The translations under genes and the position numbers were made by a program. The notes below the pieces were generated by a model. It was not told the origin of the DNA, ran no database searches, and saw nothing but the letters and a program-made list of their open reading frames with translations. A DNA stretch of 64,000 nt from Miscanthus floridulus (Eukaryota; Streptophyta; Magnoliopsida; Poales; Poaceae), in assembly GCF_019320115.1 (NCBI RefSeq), contig NC_089584.1:107029799-107093798 (forward strand). The letters are read 5' to 3'. Shown here piece after piece: positions 1 to 11,423 of the stretch (its first letter is position 1; every line of letters begins with the position of its first letter).

Positions 1-727
1 GAAACTTTTGTTAATAAAGAAAGCCACAACAAAAGAAGTAATATTTTACATGAATTTTTGAATAAGATGAGTGGTCAAACTTTGGGTCAAAAAAGTCAAA
101 CGAACTATAATTTGAAACGGATTTAGTAGTTTTTACTCCTCGCATAAAAAATAAGATTTAATGGTGATGATGATTCTCTGAACAAAAGGGGGCATTGTAT
201 TTTTTCCTAATTCGAAGAGCCTGCTCAGTAGCTTTATTGGCTGCGGTTGCAACTGAAAAAATTGCAGCAAGCAGGCCAAAATGCATTGGTCAGGTTCTGA
301 TTCGTAAAGAACACAAGTTCCTTAGTAATTTGTTAAACCTTTTGTTCTACGAAGATTTTTTTTAGATAATAAATAGGTACTACCATATCCATTTGGAGTT
401 GGGTTAGAGTAACAAGATCATAAAAAGTATTTTCATTAAAAGTTACTTTAGTTATTGAATGAACAAGTTTGTATATCTTAAATCTTGGCAAGGCGGTGTT
501 TGGTTGTAAGCATGGAAAAAAGAAAATGATTTGAGTACCTGTTTTGGTTTGAATAGTTATCATGTTTTTAATGCGGAAATTTCATTTGAATCGTGCTGGA
601 GTTTCACAAGAATAAGTTTAATTTTACATGCGCAAGAATTAAAAAAATTCCCTGCATTCCAGATAGACTCTCAGGCGCCATGGATGTATTTGGTTGGGTT
701 AGTGCTACATGGATTTGAGACATTATA
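1..727. other. AT-rich intergenic stretch, no gene seen
   Basis: Only short open frames without recognisable domains occur here, and no splice-supported coding pattern or clear repeat boundary is visible. Confidence 0.5.
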
Positions 728-998
728 TGTGCTTGTTTGGTTGGTGACCAAAACTTGTCACGCCTAACATTTGGTAAACTGTGGCTGCCAAAGAAAGTGT
801 GGTGACTAAAATCGAAGCCACACCTGTGGTAAGGTTTGGCACGAAAATGAGTCTATGATGTGTAGGGTAGGGTGCTAAGAAAGTTTGGCGTGCCATAGGT
901 GTAGCCGTGTAGCAGTGAACCAAACAACTGTCAAAGAAACTATGGCACGACGAATCTTTGATGTGGCAGGTTTTAGTCCCCAACCAAATAGACCCTAA
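728..998. mobile_element. Candidate MITE with TTTGGTTGG terminal inverted repeats
   Basis: The left end reads TGTTTGGTTGGTGACCAAAA, and the right end read on the other strand is TATTTGGTTGGGGACTAAAA. This gives imperfect inverted termini of about 25 bp around a non-coding 270-bp core. Such termini are common in grass Tourist or hAT MITEs. I could not settle the target-site duplication, so the superfamily stays open. Confidence 0.4.
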
Positions 999-1100
999 TA
1001 TCATCGACTCTATGCTCCTGTTACAAACAAAGCCTATCCAAACCTACTACGTATTCGCATAATGTCCTAGACCTTGGAACAAAAATACAAAATTAGCACA

Positions 1101-1630
1101 TAGAATCTTGGGGCAATTTCTTATTTGGTCCTGGTTTAAAGTTGTCTTTCTTCTTTTGCTCTGAAACAAATTTTCTTACCTATTTGGCCTCACTCGAAGT
1201 TTCGTTTTTCAATCTGGCCTTACCGTCATCTCCCACCTCTAACACCGTTAAGTGGCACATGAAATGACCAAACTACCTCTGAGACATTATGAGAAACCAA
1301 AGGTCACCCAGGCAGCATAACGACATAATTTTGAGCACTTTGAATCCAATTTTCATAACACAAATTTTTATGTTATGAAAATTGGATTCAAAGTGCTTAA
1401 AATTATGTTGTTATGCTGCCTAGGTGACCTTTGGTTTCTCATAATGTCTCAGAGGCAGTTTGGTCATTTCATGTGCCACTTAACGGTGTTAGAGGCGGGA
1501 TATGACGGTAAGGCTAGATTGGAAAACGAAACTTCGAGTGAGGCCAAATAGATAAGAAATTTTGTTTCAGGGCCAAGTAAGAAAGACAACTTTAAACCAG
1601 GACCAAATAAGAAATTTTCTCTAGAATCTT
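1101..1630. mobile_element. Foldback MULE-type MITE with 9-bp target duplication
   Basis: Two arms of about 250 bp are near-perfect reverse complements that meet at about 1366, so the whole element is one long hairpin. The element proper is 1110-1621, ending in GGGGCAATTTCTTATTTGG on the left and, on the other strand, GAGAAAATTTCTTATTTGG on the right. It is flanked by the exact 9-bp direct repeat TAGAATCTT at 1101-1109 and 1622-1630. A 9-bp duplication is typical of Mutator-like elements. It encodes no transposase, so it is non-autonomous. Transcription through it would give a perfect dsRNA stem. Confidence 0.85.
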
Positions 1631-1689
1631 CGATGGCACTCCTATAGTCCCATGCTACATATTCCTTTTGGTGAAATCGTTTTAATATA

Positions 1690-1815
1690 TACAGTCTGTT
1701 CGCTGGTTGGTTTCTAGATTGATAAGTACGGCTGGTGTTGGTTCGTTGTGAGAGAAAAACATTGTTGACTGACTGATAAATCCTGACTAAAATCAACAAA
1801 CGAACAAGCTGATAG
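1690..1815. mobile_element. GTTCG-type MITE, diverged copy
   Basis: The block contains CTGTTCGCTGG near one end, the core GTGAGAGAAAAACATTGTT and AACAAACGAAC near the other. The core matches those of the copies at about 2325, 12004, 12466 and 46374, on either strand. The ends are degenerate and no target duplication is clear. Confidence 0.45.
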
Positions 1816-2029
1816 ATGGTACCAAAACCTAATTCAGAAACAAACATAAAAATAAAAAGAAACCCAAATGAATGGACGCGAGAAAAAAAAACATATATAG
1901 ATTGTACCTAACTTCCATTGTCCACACGAGTACTTAGCTAGTTATGAAGAGATGGATAAAAAAAAGGATTTTTTTTGTCTTTTTAATATTATATAAATAT
2001 AGATAGATCGAGGGAAAAAATGCAAATTT

Positions 2030-2210
2030 AAAACTCAACTTGGTAGACAAAAAAAATGGGCAATGCCTTCTAAAACATGTAACACAAATCTACACGTCAA
2101 ATATACATTGAGAACAAAATAATTAGAATTCAAAACTCAACTTCTTGGTAGACAAAAAAAAAGGAGAATGCCTTCTAAACTCGTAACACAAATCTAAAAT
2201 CAAATATATA
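2030..2210. repeat. Direct duplication of a ~75-bp AT-rich unit
   Basis: The segment beginning AAAACTCAACTTGGTAGAC (about 2030-2104) recurs with small indels at about 2132-2210, including GCCTTCTAAA and GTAACACAAATCTA. The duplicates lie 28 bp apart and encode nothing. Confidence 0.7.
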
Positions 2211-2324
2211 TGTTGGAGCCCCCTAAACTTGGTAAAATGCAGCCTTTTCTTCTGTCATATAAATGCACTTGATACGAAAGTAATAACAGAAATTGTATTC
2301 TGACAATGCCTGTCTAGACATTAT

Positions 2325-2450
2325 GGCTCCGTTCGCTTCGCTGAAAAAACAAGTCGAAACACTGTTCCGACTGATTTGTTGTGAGAGAAAAACATTGTTT
2401 CGGTTGAAAAAACAAGCTGAAAAGACGGATTATAAGAGAAGCGAACATAG
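2325..2450. mobile_element. GTTCG-type MITE copy
   Basis: The element runs from GGCTCCGTTCGCTTCG to GAGAAGCGAACATAG, with inverted GTTCGCTTC termini and the shared core TTGTGAGAGAAAAACATTGTT split by the family's usual substitutions. It is non-coding and about 125 bp. It is the clearest of the two copies upstream of the reticulon gene. Confidence 0.6.
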
Positions 2451-3259
2451 ACTATTTGTCTTTAGAGGATATTTCATAGATGACTTATGGAGTCTGCGAC
2501 TAAAATTTATTTTAGTCATGCCAGAGATTTGGCAAGTTAAAATTGGATAAATTTTTTGGTCATAGAGCAAGATATAAGTGTGAGAAGTTGACAAGTTTTG
2601 ATGGAGATCAAATAATAAACAAAATCATGGCTTACCAAATTTTTGGTTTGATATATTTTAAGAACCAATCAAGCCCTTACATAGTTATTACTTCGAAAGC
2701 ATTTTTTTTCTTGGAAATAATACATTTTTCGACGTCTAATTAAAAGTGGTTCATCCAGAAGGACCTTGGCCACTTGAAGCCTCGTCGGTCTTGTCTTGCC
2801 GAATTCAAACCGCGTGACTGCTTCCCGAAACTTCTCCCCGACCATCTTCTTTTCCCAGGCCGGCCCCCACCTACAGTCCACCGGCCGCTCCACGCCGACG
2901 GATGCTATCCAAGGCCCCAAGGGCCCCTTCGCGCCACGTGTCGAACGGACGCTGACGCTTTCCTCGGGATCTCCACCGTCCGCCTCCCTGTCCACAACTT
3001 TAGACTTAACCCTTAAGTACCAACCCCGCGCTTACCCCATTTCTATACCCTCATGTGTGGTGTCGCTGCCGCTGGGCCCGAATCTGTGCCTGGAGCCTTG
3101 ATTCGCCGTTAAGCGAAGGGGGTAGGCGGGATCTCTTTCCGTGGGGACGCATACTTGCGCGGACAAAACGAGCCACGGTATTCAAACGGCACTGGCTCGC
3201 ATCCAACGACAGCCGCCCGTTCAAACGGAGGTCGACGGTCAGGATCGCATCAAGCGCCG
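2451..3259. other. Upstream region of the reticulon gene
   Basis: Base composition shifts from AT-rich to GC-rich at about 2750, as often seen upstream of grass genes. Overlapping open frames on both strands have no recognisable domain, and I treat them as composition artefacts. No further gene is supported. Confidence 0.5.
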
Positions 3260-3267
3260 TTTATAAG
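3260..3267 (+). promoter_or_regulatory. Possible TATA box of the reticulon gene
   Basis: TTTATAAG lies about 150 bp upstream of the start codon in otherwise GC-rich DNA. That would give a 5' untranslated leader of roughly 120-130 bases. The position is plausible, but no transcript data support it. Confidence 0.35.
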
Positions 3268-3419
3268 ACGTCTTGGCCTTGCTACACGCACACGACGGCG
3301 TCTTTGTCTGAGCACAACGCGCAGCCACGAAAGTTGAGCAAGAACCAGTCAACTAGCTTGCTACTGTTGTTTCTCGCCTGAGCAGCGGCGGCGGAGAAGA
3401 AGAGAGACAGGAGGGGAGC

Positions 3420-4958
3420 ATGGCCGACCACAAGGAGGAGCCTGTGCTGGAGTCTGTGATGGACAAGATCACCGAGAAGTTCCACAGCGGGGACTCGTCG
3501 TCGTCGTCTGACTCGGACGACGAGAAGAAGGGGTCCTCGTCGGCGTCGGCGGCGGAGGCCGTGAAGGCCAAGATCTACCGCCTCTTCGGCCGTGAGAGGC
3601 CCGTCCACTCCGTCCTCGGTGGCGGCAAGCGTAAGCCCCCTTGATTTGTTACCCGATTCACTCCTGGTTTTCTCTAGATCCGATCCGATCTAGTTATATA
3701 CTGTATGTGCCTGCTCGTGCTACCTTGGATCGCTACTTCTTGCTGCTGCAAAATAGTTCGTCACTTTGTTAGTGAGCTGCTTTATGATTTGAAACTGAAA
3801 AGTGTTTGGACCGTGGTTGTGGCATCTGTAGCGTATTTGCTAAGTAACTTGAAGATTTCTCTCTGACTTGATCCGTTATAGCGGTTAGCGGCGGCAGCTT
3901 GTCGTTACCCTTAAACCCTACCATGCTCTGTTCGATCTGGACTTAGGAACGGATCTGGAATGTTTAGCTGTCCACTTGTTTATTAGGGATGTTTGGACTC
4001 ATGCGGTTATTGCTTTACAAATGCGCTTGCAGCTGCCGATCTTGTCCTATGGAGGAACAAGAAGATCTCAGGCGGGGTACTTGCTGGTGCCACGGCCATC
4101 TGGCTCCTGTTCGAGGTTATGGAGTACCATCTCCTCACCTTGGTGTGCCACTGTCTCATCCTCTCTCTGGCCATCCTCTTCCTGTGGTCCAATGCCTCCA
4201 CGTTCATCAACAAGTGAGCTTTTGGGATTCCTAATGTTCAAATGAAACTGAACCCATTCTGGAACGGAGCCTGCTCTGATTGCCATGAACCCATTCTGGA
4301 ACAGAGCCTGCTCTGATTACCATGAACCCATTCTGGAACAGAGCCTGCTCTGATTGCCATGATACGAGCAAAATTTTATAAGTTCTCTAATTTTACGGTG
4401 TTGCTGATTTTCAGGTCCCCACCAAACATCCCTGAGGTGAAAATCCCTGAGGATGTGGCTGTTAATGTTGCACTGCAACTGAGATATGAGATCAACAGGG
4501 GCTTTGCTACCTTGAGGGAGATTGGACATGGCCGTGATCTGAAGAAATTCCTAATTGTATGTTGGTTTTCTTTCAGCATTTTGTGCTCAGTGTAAGGAAA
4601 TTTTTGGTACCGTGCTGATGCCTAGCACTTTTTTCTTCAGGTTATCGCAGGTCTCTGGCTTCTTTCAGTTCTTGGGAGCTGCTGCAACTTCCTGACACTG
4701 TTCTATATTGGTAATGACTGTGACTCCTCTGTTACTAATGTTTCTCTTGGTGTTGATTCAAGTTTGAATGAAATTTATGCCTCTATTGCAGTCTTTGTGG
4801 CACTGTACACTGTACCAGTTCTGTATGAGAAATATGAGGACAAGGTTGATGCTTTTGGTGAGAAGGCGATGATTGAACTGAAGAAGTATTATGCCATTTT
4901 CGATGAGAAGTGCCTATCGAAGATTCCAAAGGGACCCCTTAAGGATAAGAAGCACTAG
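3420..4958 (+). CDS. Reticulon-like protein B (RTNLB), five exons
   Basis: Reticulons are ER membrane proteins that curve tubules through hairpin-like membrane segments. Exons by GT-AG sites and phase are 3420-3630, 4033-4213, 4415-4556, 4641-4710 and 4792-4958, giving 771 nt and 256 residues. The N-terminus (1-70) is acidic and serine-rich ([13 protein letters not shown]). The reticulon domain begins at [19 protein letters not shown] and has two long hydrophobic stretches, about residues 80-125 and 175-205. The tail ends KGPLKDKKH, a lysine-rich C-terminus like ER-retention tails. Exon 1 joins exon 2 inside the Pro codon that completes the family GGGKPAD motif, which supports both the start and the splice sites. 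The length is normal for plant RTNLBs. Intron 2 carries a triple 37-bp repeat. I cannot say which RTNLB subgroup it belongs to. Confidence 0.93.
4252..4362. repeat. Three tandem 37-bp units in reticulon intron 2
   Basis: Units at 4252-4288, 4289-4325 and 4326-4362 each begin ACCCATTCTGGAAC and end in a GATTGCCATGA-like sequence. They differ at only one or two bases. The array ends about 50 bases before the exon 3 acceptor. Confidence 0.9.
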
Positions 4959-6310
4959 ATTGGTAGTAAGGTACTTGCTATGAATCAACATCTACGTTAA
5001 GTCACTACCTGTCACCTTCTCTGTAGGATGGTGCTTGGTCCTGGTCTCTAGTTGATAGTATATAATCTGTATGGGCAACTCTGGTGTGACTGACAGTTGT
5101 GTTTTGCTGATCTTTAAAGTCATGTCGGCTGAAAATTGTTGATCTTGTTTTTGGTTTCAACTTTCAGCATAGTTGCCTGGAAGCTTGAAATATATTATGT
5201 GCTCTATCAATGTCATGTGAACTTTGTCCTACACCTTTATTATTGACTTGGCGCCTTTTGCAAGTGCTAGATTAGTGAAGTGTGCACATTTCTGTTCATA
5301 TGCAATGGTAGTATTTTATTTGATCTAATAAGATAATGTGGTCCATTGTCTTGAGGTGTGTGTGCATCCCATATGCATCATTGCGGGAAAGTTATTTGAG
5401 TGAAGGTCCCAGCAGAGGCTTGATCTGAAAGTATGAGAACTCTCTAACATTATAACCTTCACATATGGACTGTGCCATGTCGTACAATGCCTGAATGTTG
5501 CTTGATATTTCACAGCATTTCATACCATGGCCACAAATGCACTCAACTATGCAATGTAAATTATTCACCTGAGAGTTATATTGGGGGAAGGTCCTAGCAG
5601 ATATGGATTGTACCATGTCGTACAATGCTTCAATGCTGCCTATATTTCACTTCATTTCATAACATGGCCACACACATAGGCACTGAACTATGTCTGATGT
5701 CTGGATGTCTTTTGACGTTTGCACTTATAAGAAAGGATACAATCTGAATCTGTCAAGGTTATACAATCTAATAACAGTGCTTCTAGTTGAATGACATATG
5801 CTTGGTTTTCAGCCATTTGGGTTCAAATGATCGGGTCTGTTATTTTGTGACTTCCAGAATTATAAATTGTGTGACTGCAGTTTAGTTTGGGCAGTTTCAA
5901 TGGTTACACGTGAATTGCAATGCCTTTTCGTTTCTGAAATGAAGATTGAACCCCCTTGGTTTGCTTAGTAGGTAAACTAGAGAACTGGCGCTCGAGCGTC
6001 TTAATCTGGCCAGTGACCTTCATTTGGATTGGACCATTTGTGTTTGGTGCTAGCTATGTTGTTGCCTTGCCCCTTGAGAATATTGCATTGTCAATGGAGA
6101 GAACCAGGCGTCGAGACATTATCCTTCCTATACATTGGAATTCAGGAACTTATCTCGGCATTACTCTCCTAATATGAAAGGCCATTGTCATATTGTTTTG
6201 AAACAGATAGACTTGGATGTAATACTTGTATATTTAACATTTTAAAGTGTAATGTCTTATACTGCTTCATTTGCTATGGACACCTGGAATACCAAAGGGA
6301 AATTAGAAAA
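4959..6310. other. 3' untranslated region and intergenic DNA after the reticulon gene
   Basis: The 3' untranslated region probably covers roughly 4959-5300. The rest is AT-rich, with short unsupported frames. One frame at 5956-6177 has hydrophobic stretches but no recognisable family and no splice context, and I do not call it. Confidence 0.5.
5462..5694. repeat. Imperfect direct duplication, ~100-bp units
   Basis: ATATGGACTGTGCCATGTCG and the following bases (about 5463-5560) recur from about 5602 to 5694 with scattered substitutions. Both copies include CATGTCGTACAATGC and a CATTTCATA-CATGGCCACA stretch, and each is preceded by a GAAGGTCC-AGCAGA block. Confidence 0.75.
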
Positions 6311-6388
6311 CCATGCATGATGTGCATTGACACGTCGGCTAGAAATTAGTAGACGAACATGCATGATGTGCGTTGACACGTCGGCTAT
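6311..6388. repeat. 30-bp direct repeat, 18 bp apart
   Basis: CATGCATGATGTGC and TTGACACGTCGGCTA recur at 6311-6340 and 6359-6388 with one internal difference. This marks the edge of the diverged LTR-like sequence that follows. Confidence 0.75.
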
Positions 6389-7960
6389 ATTTTATTTCGC
6401 TATCAAGAAGTGGAATGAACACCGTAGTGTAATAGTTAAAGAAACGGTTAAAGATAGAACAAACAACTGTATATTGTGTTTGTCGGCGCAAAAACGTGTA
6501 GATGCGTCTCCGAACGGATCTGCTTGATAGAGCAAGGTTGGAGATCCGTTTGGTTTCAACGCAGGGCTCATCGATTCTGTGAATTTCCGAAGGCGTGCCA
6601 GTCAATTTGAGCTGCAACTGATAAGGAGAGAGTTTATTAGTAATTTAAGGTGGAACACGTCGGTTTTTGCTTAAACAGTTTCAAGTGTGCCGCTTCGGAA
6701 GCGGTTAGACGGGAAAAATCGACTAAACAGTCGATACACGAAGAAATCGGCTATTAAGGACTGTAAAGCTCGTGGTTTGCGATTGATTTTATGATGACAA
6801 GTACAATGCATATAGATGTAAGTAAAATCATCAGCTAGGCGGATATTATCAGTATAAAGTATTGAGCCGAAGAATCTAACGAGAAAGGATATAACATGCG
6901 AATAAATTGACTGTCTAATATAAATAGATCTACAAACGCTCTGAATCTAATATGTTACTATCAATAGTGAGGTTCGACTAGATCGATGACAGCTATGATG
7001 ATAATAACAAACTAAAACAAAAAATTCATAAAACCGTTTATATATTGATAGGTTTTCTGAAAGACATACTATATGTGTGAAAGCACAAATGAATCGGCTA
7101 AAATAGTCGACTATTTGATATGAGCAGACCTATAAACTTATCAGACTTAACCTATTATCTTTAACAGTGGGGTTCCACCGGATCGATGGCAGCCGTGGTA
7201 AAGACAACAAATCAATCCTTTAAAATAAACAAATCTATTCATATTTAACAGAATCGTGTAGACACACTTCAGGCGTTAAAGTGCAGGCGGTCGGCTATTT
7301 AGCCGATGCAGACATAGCAAACAGCTAAGGTCACACCTGGTCGAAAGCAAATCTATCAACTAACATCATTCGATCTAGAGTGCCATCAGTGGGGATCGAC
7401 CGGATCGTTACAGCCATAATGTCGATCTATAGATCAGATTTAACTAGTCAGTAAACCTTCTCAAGATCAGACATGCCTTAGCCGCGTACTGTGCACAATC
7501 AAGATTGAAGTAGAACGGTCGATAAAACATAATCCATCGTTTGAAGTAAAAAATATCGTAATATAGAAAAATAAACGATGGACTAAAAGGATGTGAGGCC
7601 GATTTAGATCGATCTCGATTGGGCAGGTTGATATTGCTGAAACTAATGACAATAAGAATATCAACAAGATCAGTAACATAATAAATCTACCCGAAGGATG
7701 TCACCCTCAGGTAGAGCCGATAACTTGACCTTAATCTGATTCGAGGAGTGGATATCGAACTTAACCGATGCAGCTGTACTTAAACTAGATAAGGATCGAT
7801 AGCTAACTTATACTAGAGCTCGTAAGAGGTCAGCCGAACCGATGCAGCCTTACAAACAAAAGTATAAGCCTTGACAAGCCGGAGGTCAACTAGATTGATG
7901 CTGCTCTGCTTGTTGAAGAACTCACTGAAAAACTACATTACTCCTACTCCTCAAGGTTGG
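6389..7960 (-). mobile_element. Diverged LTR-type repeat, left part
   Basis: There is no coding capacity. Short blocks resembling GGTCGACCGGATCGATGCAG recur at about 6972, 7172, 7392, 7750, 7826 and 7884. The last 310 bp (7649-7960) are repeated at 11424-11740. There the sequence continues into a TATA-like TATAAATATA read on the minus strand, as in an LTR promoter. I infer one LTR of Ty3/gypsy or unknown type in minus orientation, interrupted by the Sirevirus fragment. Its outer ends were not located. Confidence 0.45.
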
Positions 7961-10134
7961 TGAAAGGACCTAGGATGCCGCCTAGAGGGGGTGAATAGGC
8001 GTTTCTGAAAATTAACACCTTTAAATGCGGAAACATTTAGAAAAAGGAGTTTTCAAAATGGAAACTCTGAATTATGAGTAATACCACCCATCACAAGTTA
8101 ACCACAGAGTAAGCAAGGTATAAAGAATATATCTAGAATCTACAACCCTGCAACACAAAGTTAGAACAGAGAATAAATATTTTCAGCACAAGTATGAAAT
8201 ACCGGACGTGTTCAATATGTATACCGGACGTGTCCGGTATACACGATAATTTGTTTTACCGAAGTTCGGACTCGTTCGAGTCCTACTCTCCGTTGAGGGG
8301 GCTATGGGCGACCCAGCGAAGGTTAGCCCTAGAGGGTACCACGAAGGTCACTCTAGCCGGAGTCTTTTCCAACTTCTTTTCCTCCTTCCACTAGTTGATT
8401 CTGAGACGGCGGAATCGACCATTACAAACTTTTCGAGGCACATCACAATCTCTCGGGTGCTCTCCGGTGACGCTTAGCCGTCTAGGACCGAAGAGTCCAA
8501 GAGTAACAAATGCGAGTCACGAGATTGATAATATGCACAAGTGCTCAAGTGCTTAGATGACTCTTTTTTTGAATTTCTCTCAACCCACTAATTGATTTGG
8601 CAATTTGGATCACACACTCACTAAGAGAGGGTTTGGGAGAGTTGGCAAGGCTCAAAAACATGTATGTGTATCAACAGAATCAGCAGCCTCCAAAGGTGGA
8701 GGCATGGGGGTATTTATAGCCCCCTTGGAAAAATTAGCCGTTTTATAGCCGTTGCCGTTCGGTATGACTTACACTGCGCCAACGGTAACTGAGTTACAGT
8801 AACGTTGTGAGGCGTCGGAACTCCCGATGAATGCTAGAACTTCCGACCATCGGAACTCCCGACTTACGTTGAAACTCCCGACCCTCAACACATTTGAAAA
8901 CTAAGGTAACTGGGTTAAAGTATGTGAGGTGTTAGAACTCTCGACTCATGCCGAAAACTTTCGACCGTCGGAACTCCTGACTCACATCGGAACTCCTGAC
9001 CCTTAAGGCATTTGAAAACTAACCGTTGGCTTCTGGTCGTCCATATCGGACAAGTCTGGTATGAATACCGGACACGTCCGGTATGACCACCATAGTGAAC
9101 TCTCCAAGTCAGTTAAGCACGAGACGTCGGAACTCCTGACCATTGCCAAAACTTCCGACTCACGTCGAAACTCCCGACGAACCAACCCGAGATCAACAAT
9201 ATTATCATTACTGGGCAAATACCGGACACGTCCGGTATCAATACCGCTAGACCAGCAAAAATTAGTTAGCTCTTTTGTCTATCAAACACTCTAAAAACTC
9301 ACATGGGTTGGCTTGAGCACTTATAAAACATTATCTATCAACATGATGCATCTTTCTTAATAGTACGACTTTGCTATTAACTCAAATTTAAAAGTATAAC
9401 GAATTTAAACCTTTTGAGTTGATCTCTTTTAACTGAAGCCGTGCGTTCCACTCTTCATCAAGTGAGGGTGCCAATATATTGATATTGATCTTTTTACTTG
9501 AGCATAGCCATCTTGAGCACATGACTTGATTCCATTCATCAAATTTAAATAATCCCAAATGTAGCAAGTCACTTCCACCAAACACTTCAATAGTGATTTG
9601 ATCATCCACATAGACATGATCATCATAGCTTGATTAGCACCTCAACTAAATACAAGTACTTCCTTCTTCACCCTAGCTAGGTTCTTCAGCTGCCAAGCCG
9701 TCGCTTGCCCTTGCTTAGTACCTCGAAGCCTTTCCTTGCTATCTTCACCATCTCATGCCATCAAGTCACATCTTGTGTTGAATCATCCATTCATTTGTAT
9801 TGTTATATTTTTTATTTCAATTTAGCAAGCTTTAAATATGAGACCATTCCATATGCAATCCATCATGTCTCGTTGATTAATTCTTACGAGCTTGCTTTCA
9901 CCTAGTACATGAAAATTCCACAATAAATAAGCCTTTATATGAATTCTATTTGTATTGTTGTCTTGTGTTTGAACTAGATTGTTTATACAACAACACATCA
10001 TTTTGGCTTTCATTAAGTACCTGTGAGAGGACCTATTAGGCTATTACCTATCCACACTTAGCAAATGGGTTCGACCTTTAATCACGTTGTCATTGAATCA
10101 TCCAAACCCCACTAAAGGGCTAGATGCACTTTTA
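7961..10134 (-). mobile_element. Sirevirus-type LTR, minus orientation
   Basis: Read on the minus strand, the LTR starts TAAAAGTGCATCTAGCCC. Its first dinucleotide would normally be TG, so a G-to-A change is likely. It ends CCGCCTAGGTCCTTTCA-like, closing with CTTTCA. The start aligns with the LTR starts at 49054 and 60464 (TGAAAGCATCTAGGCCCCTA). It carries many copies of CGGAACTCCCGAC and ACCGGACGTGTCCGGTAT palindromes at 8190-9240. Its length is 2174 bp. Its partner LTR is not in the window. Confidence 0.75.
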
Positions 10135-11423
10135 ATCTCCCCTCTTTTGGTGATTGATGACAACTTGATTAAAGCTTACAAAAGAATATAAACATTTAAG
10201 CTTTTCTGTTCAATGATTTATGAGAGGCTCCCCCTTAATATATGCTTATGATTAGAATCCACAAAATGACCTCAAATGTCAATTGCACATACTAAAATAT
10301 ATATGAGACTCCCCCTAAATCATTGCATCCGTGGGGTGCATGTGTGTGTGACAAGTAAAACCGTAATGCATATGACAAGATATATCACACAAGAATAAAT
10401 ATAAAGACATCACATCAAATATTTTTATTCTAGCATGCATAGTCCTTATGAAAATAAATATAACACATGTATGTCACACATAGCACTCATTACATATTTT
10501 CTCAAGTCCACAAGCTACTGATATAATATAAATAAAGATCATATCTCAAGAGATACATAGATAAAGCATAAGTGAGTCCCATCTCTCACATGATACAATC
10601 TATTTCAAACTCAAGATATACATCAATGAAGCTCAAAAACTGAAATGAAGCTTAAGAAACTACAGCCTGCAGTACATATCTTCAGGTACAAAGATAAGCA
10701 AATGAAATAAATATTCTGAAGTTTTAATCAGTCTCTCTCCCTTTGTCATCTATCACCACAAAGGTCCAACAGTGACACAGGGGTTGCAAGCTGTATCTGA
10801 CAGCTGTGATCACTCATCATCATCTTCATCTCTACCAGCATCCTCATCATCTGAGCGTGTAGCACCGGCTGGACGAAAACCACCCGCACCAGACGGGTCA
10901 TAGAAACTACCCGTGAGGTCACTCCACTAGTCTGAAGCATACTCGTCTACAACATTAAGACGTGACTGAGAGTGAGTAGGCACCCGAGCATGTAGTGGTA
11001 AAGTGTCAGGGTGCTTTGGAGCTTGCTGCTGCTACTGCTGTCGCTGAAGGAACTCAGCAAACTCTACGTCATACCTGCCTTGCTGCTGCTCCTCAGTCTC
11101 AGGCTCACTAGCTGTCTTATCTAATAGTGGAGACCTAGGAGGATCAAGCTCAAGTCTAGAAGCAATATGCTTCAAAGTCCGAGTATCCTTCCTCCTAGCC
11201 TCCCTCTTCTTCTGCCGACAGGTCCATATGTCCTTGCACATCCCAAAGATAGCACTGAACATCTTGCGAATAGGAGAAGGGGGACTGGGGTGATGTGAAG
11301 AAGAATGTGACGGAGCATGTGGTAGAGGGAAAGCTCGTCCTACTGTTGCACCACCTGCAGGTGCATCTGCCTCAGGTGCTGCTGCTCTTCCTCCTGGTCC
11401 TACTGGAGGTACCCCAACCTTAG
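10135..11423 (-). pseudogene. 3' internal remnant of a Sirevirus (end of envelope-like frame and polypurine region)
   Basis: Read on the minus strand, a frame of about 130 codons (11427-11032) is proline/serine-rich, then basic, then glutamine-rich (EEQQQG, FLQRQQ). It passes a stop and runs to an AAGGGAGAGAGACTG block at about 10745. This matches the layout at 59000-60030, where the envelope-like frame also ends in a Q-rich part and a KGERD-type motif before the polypurine tract and LTR. Gag, pol and the other LTR are absent, so this is a truncated insertion. Its right end at about 11423 joins a second copy of the flanking repeat. Confidence 0.6.

Noticed and set aside
3282..3608. Minus-strand frame opposite reticulon exon 1
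   Set aside because: It is a composition shadow of the serine-rich exon, with no domain.
5956..6177. 73-codon frame with hydrophobic stretches downstream of the reticulon gene
   Set aside because: It has no family resemblance and no transcript context, and its length is within chance for AT-rich DNA.
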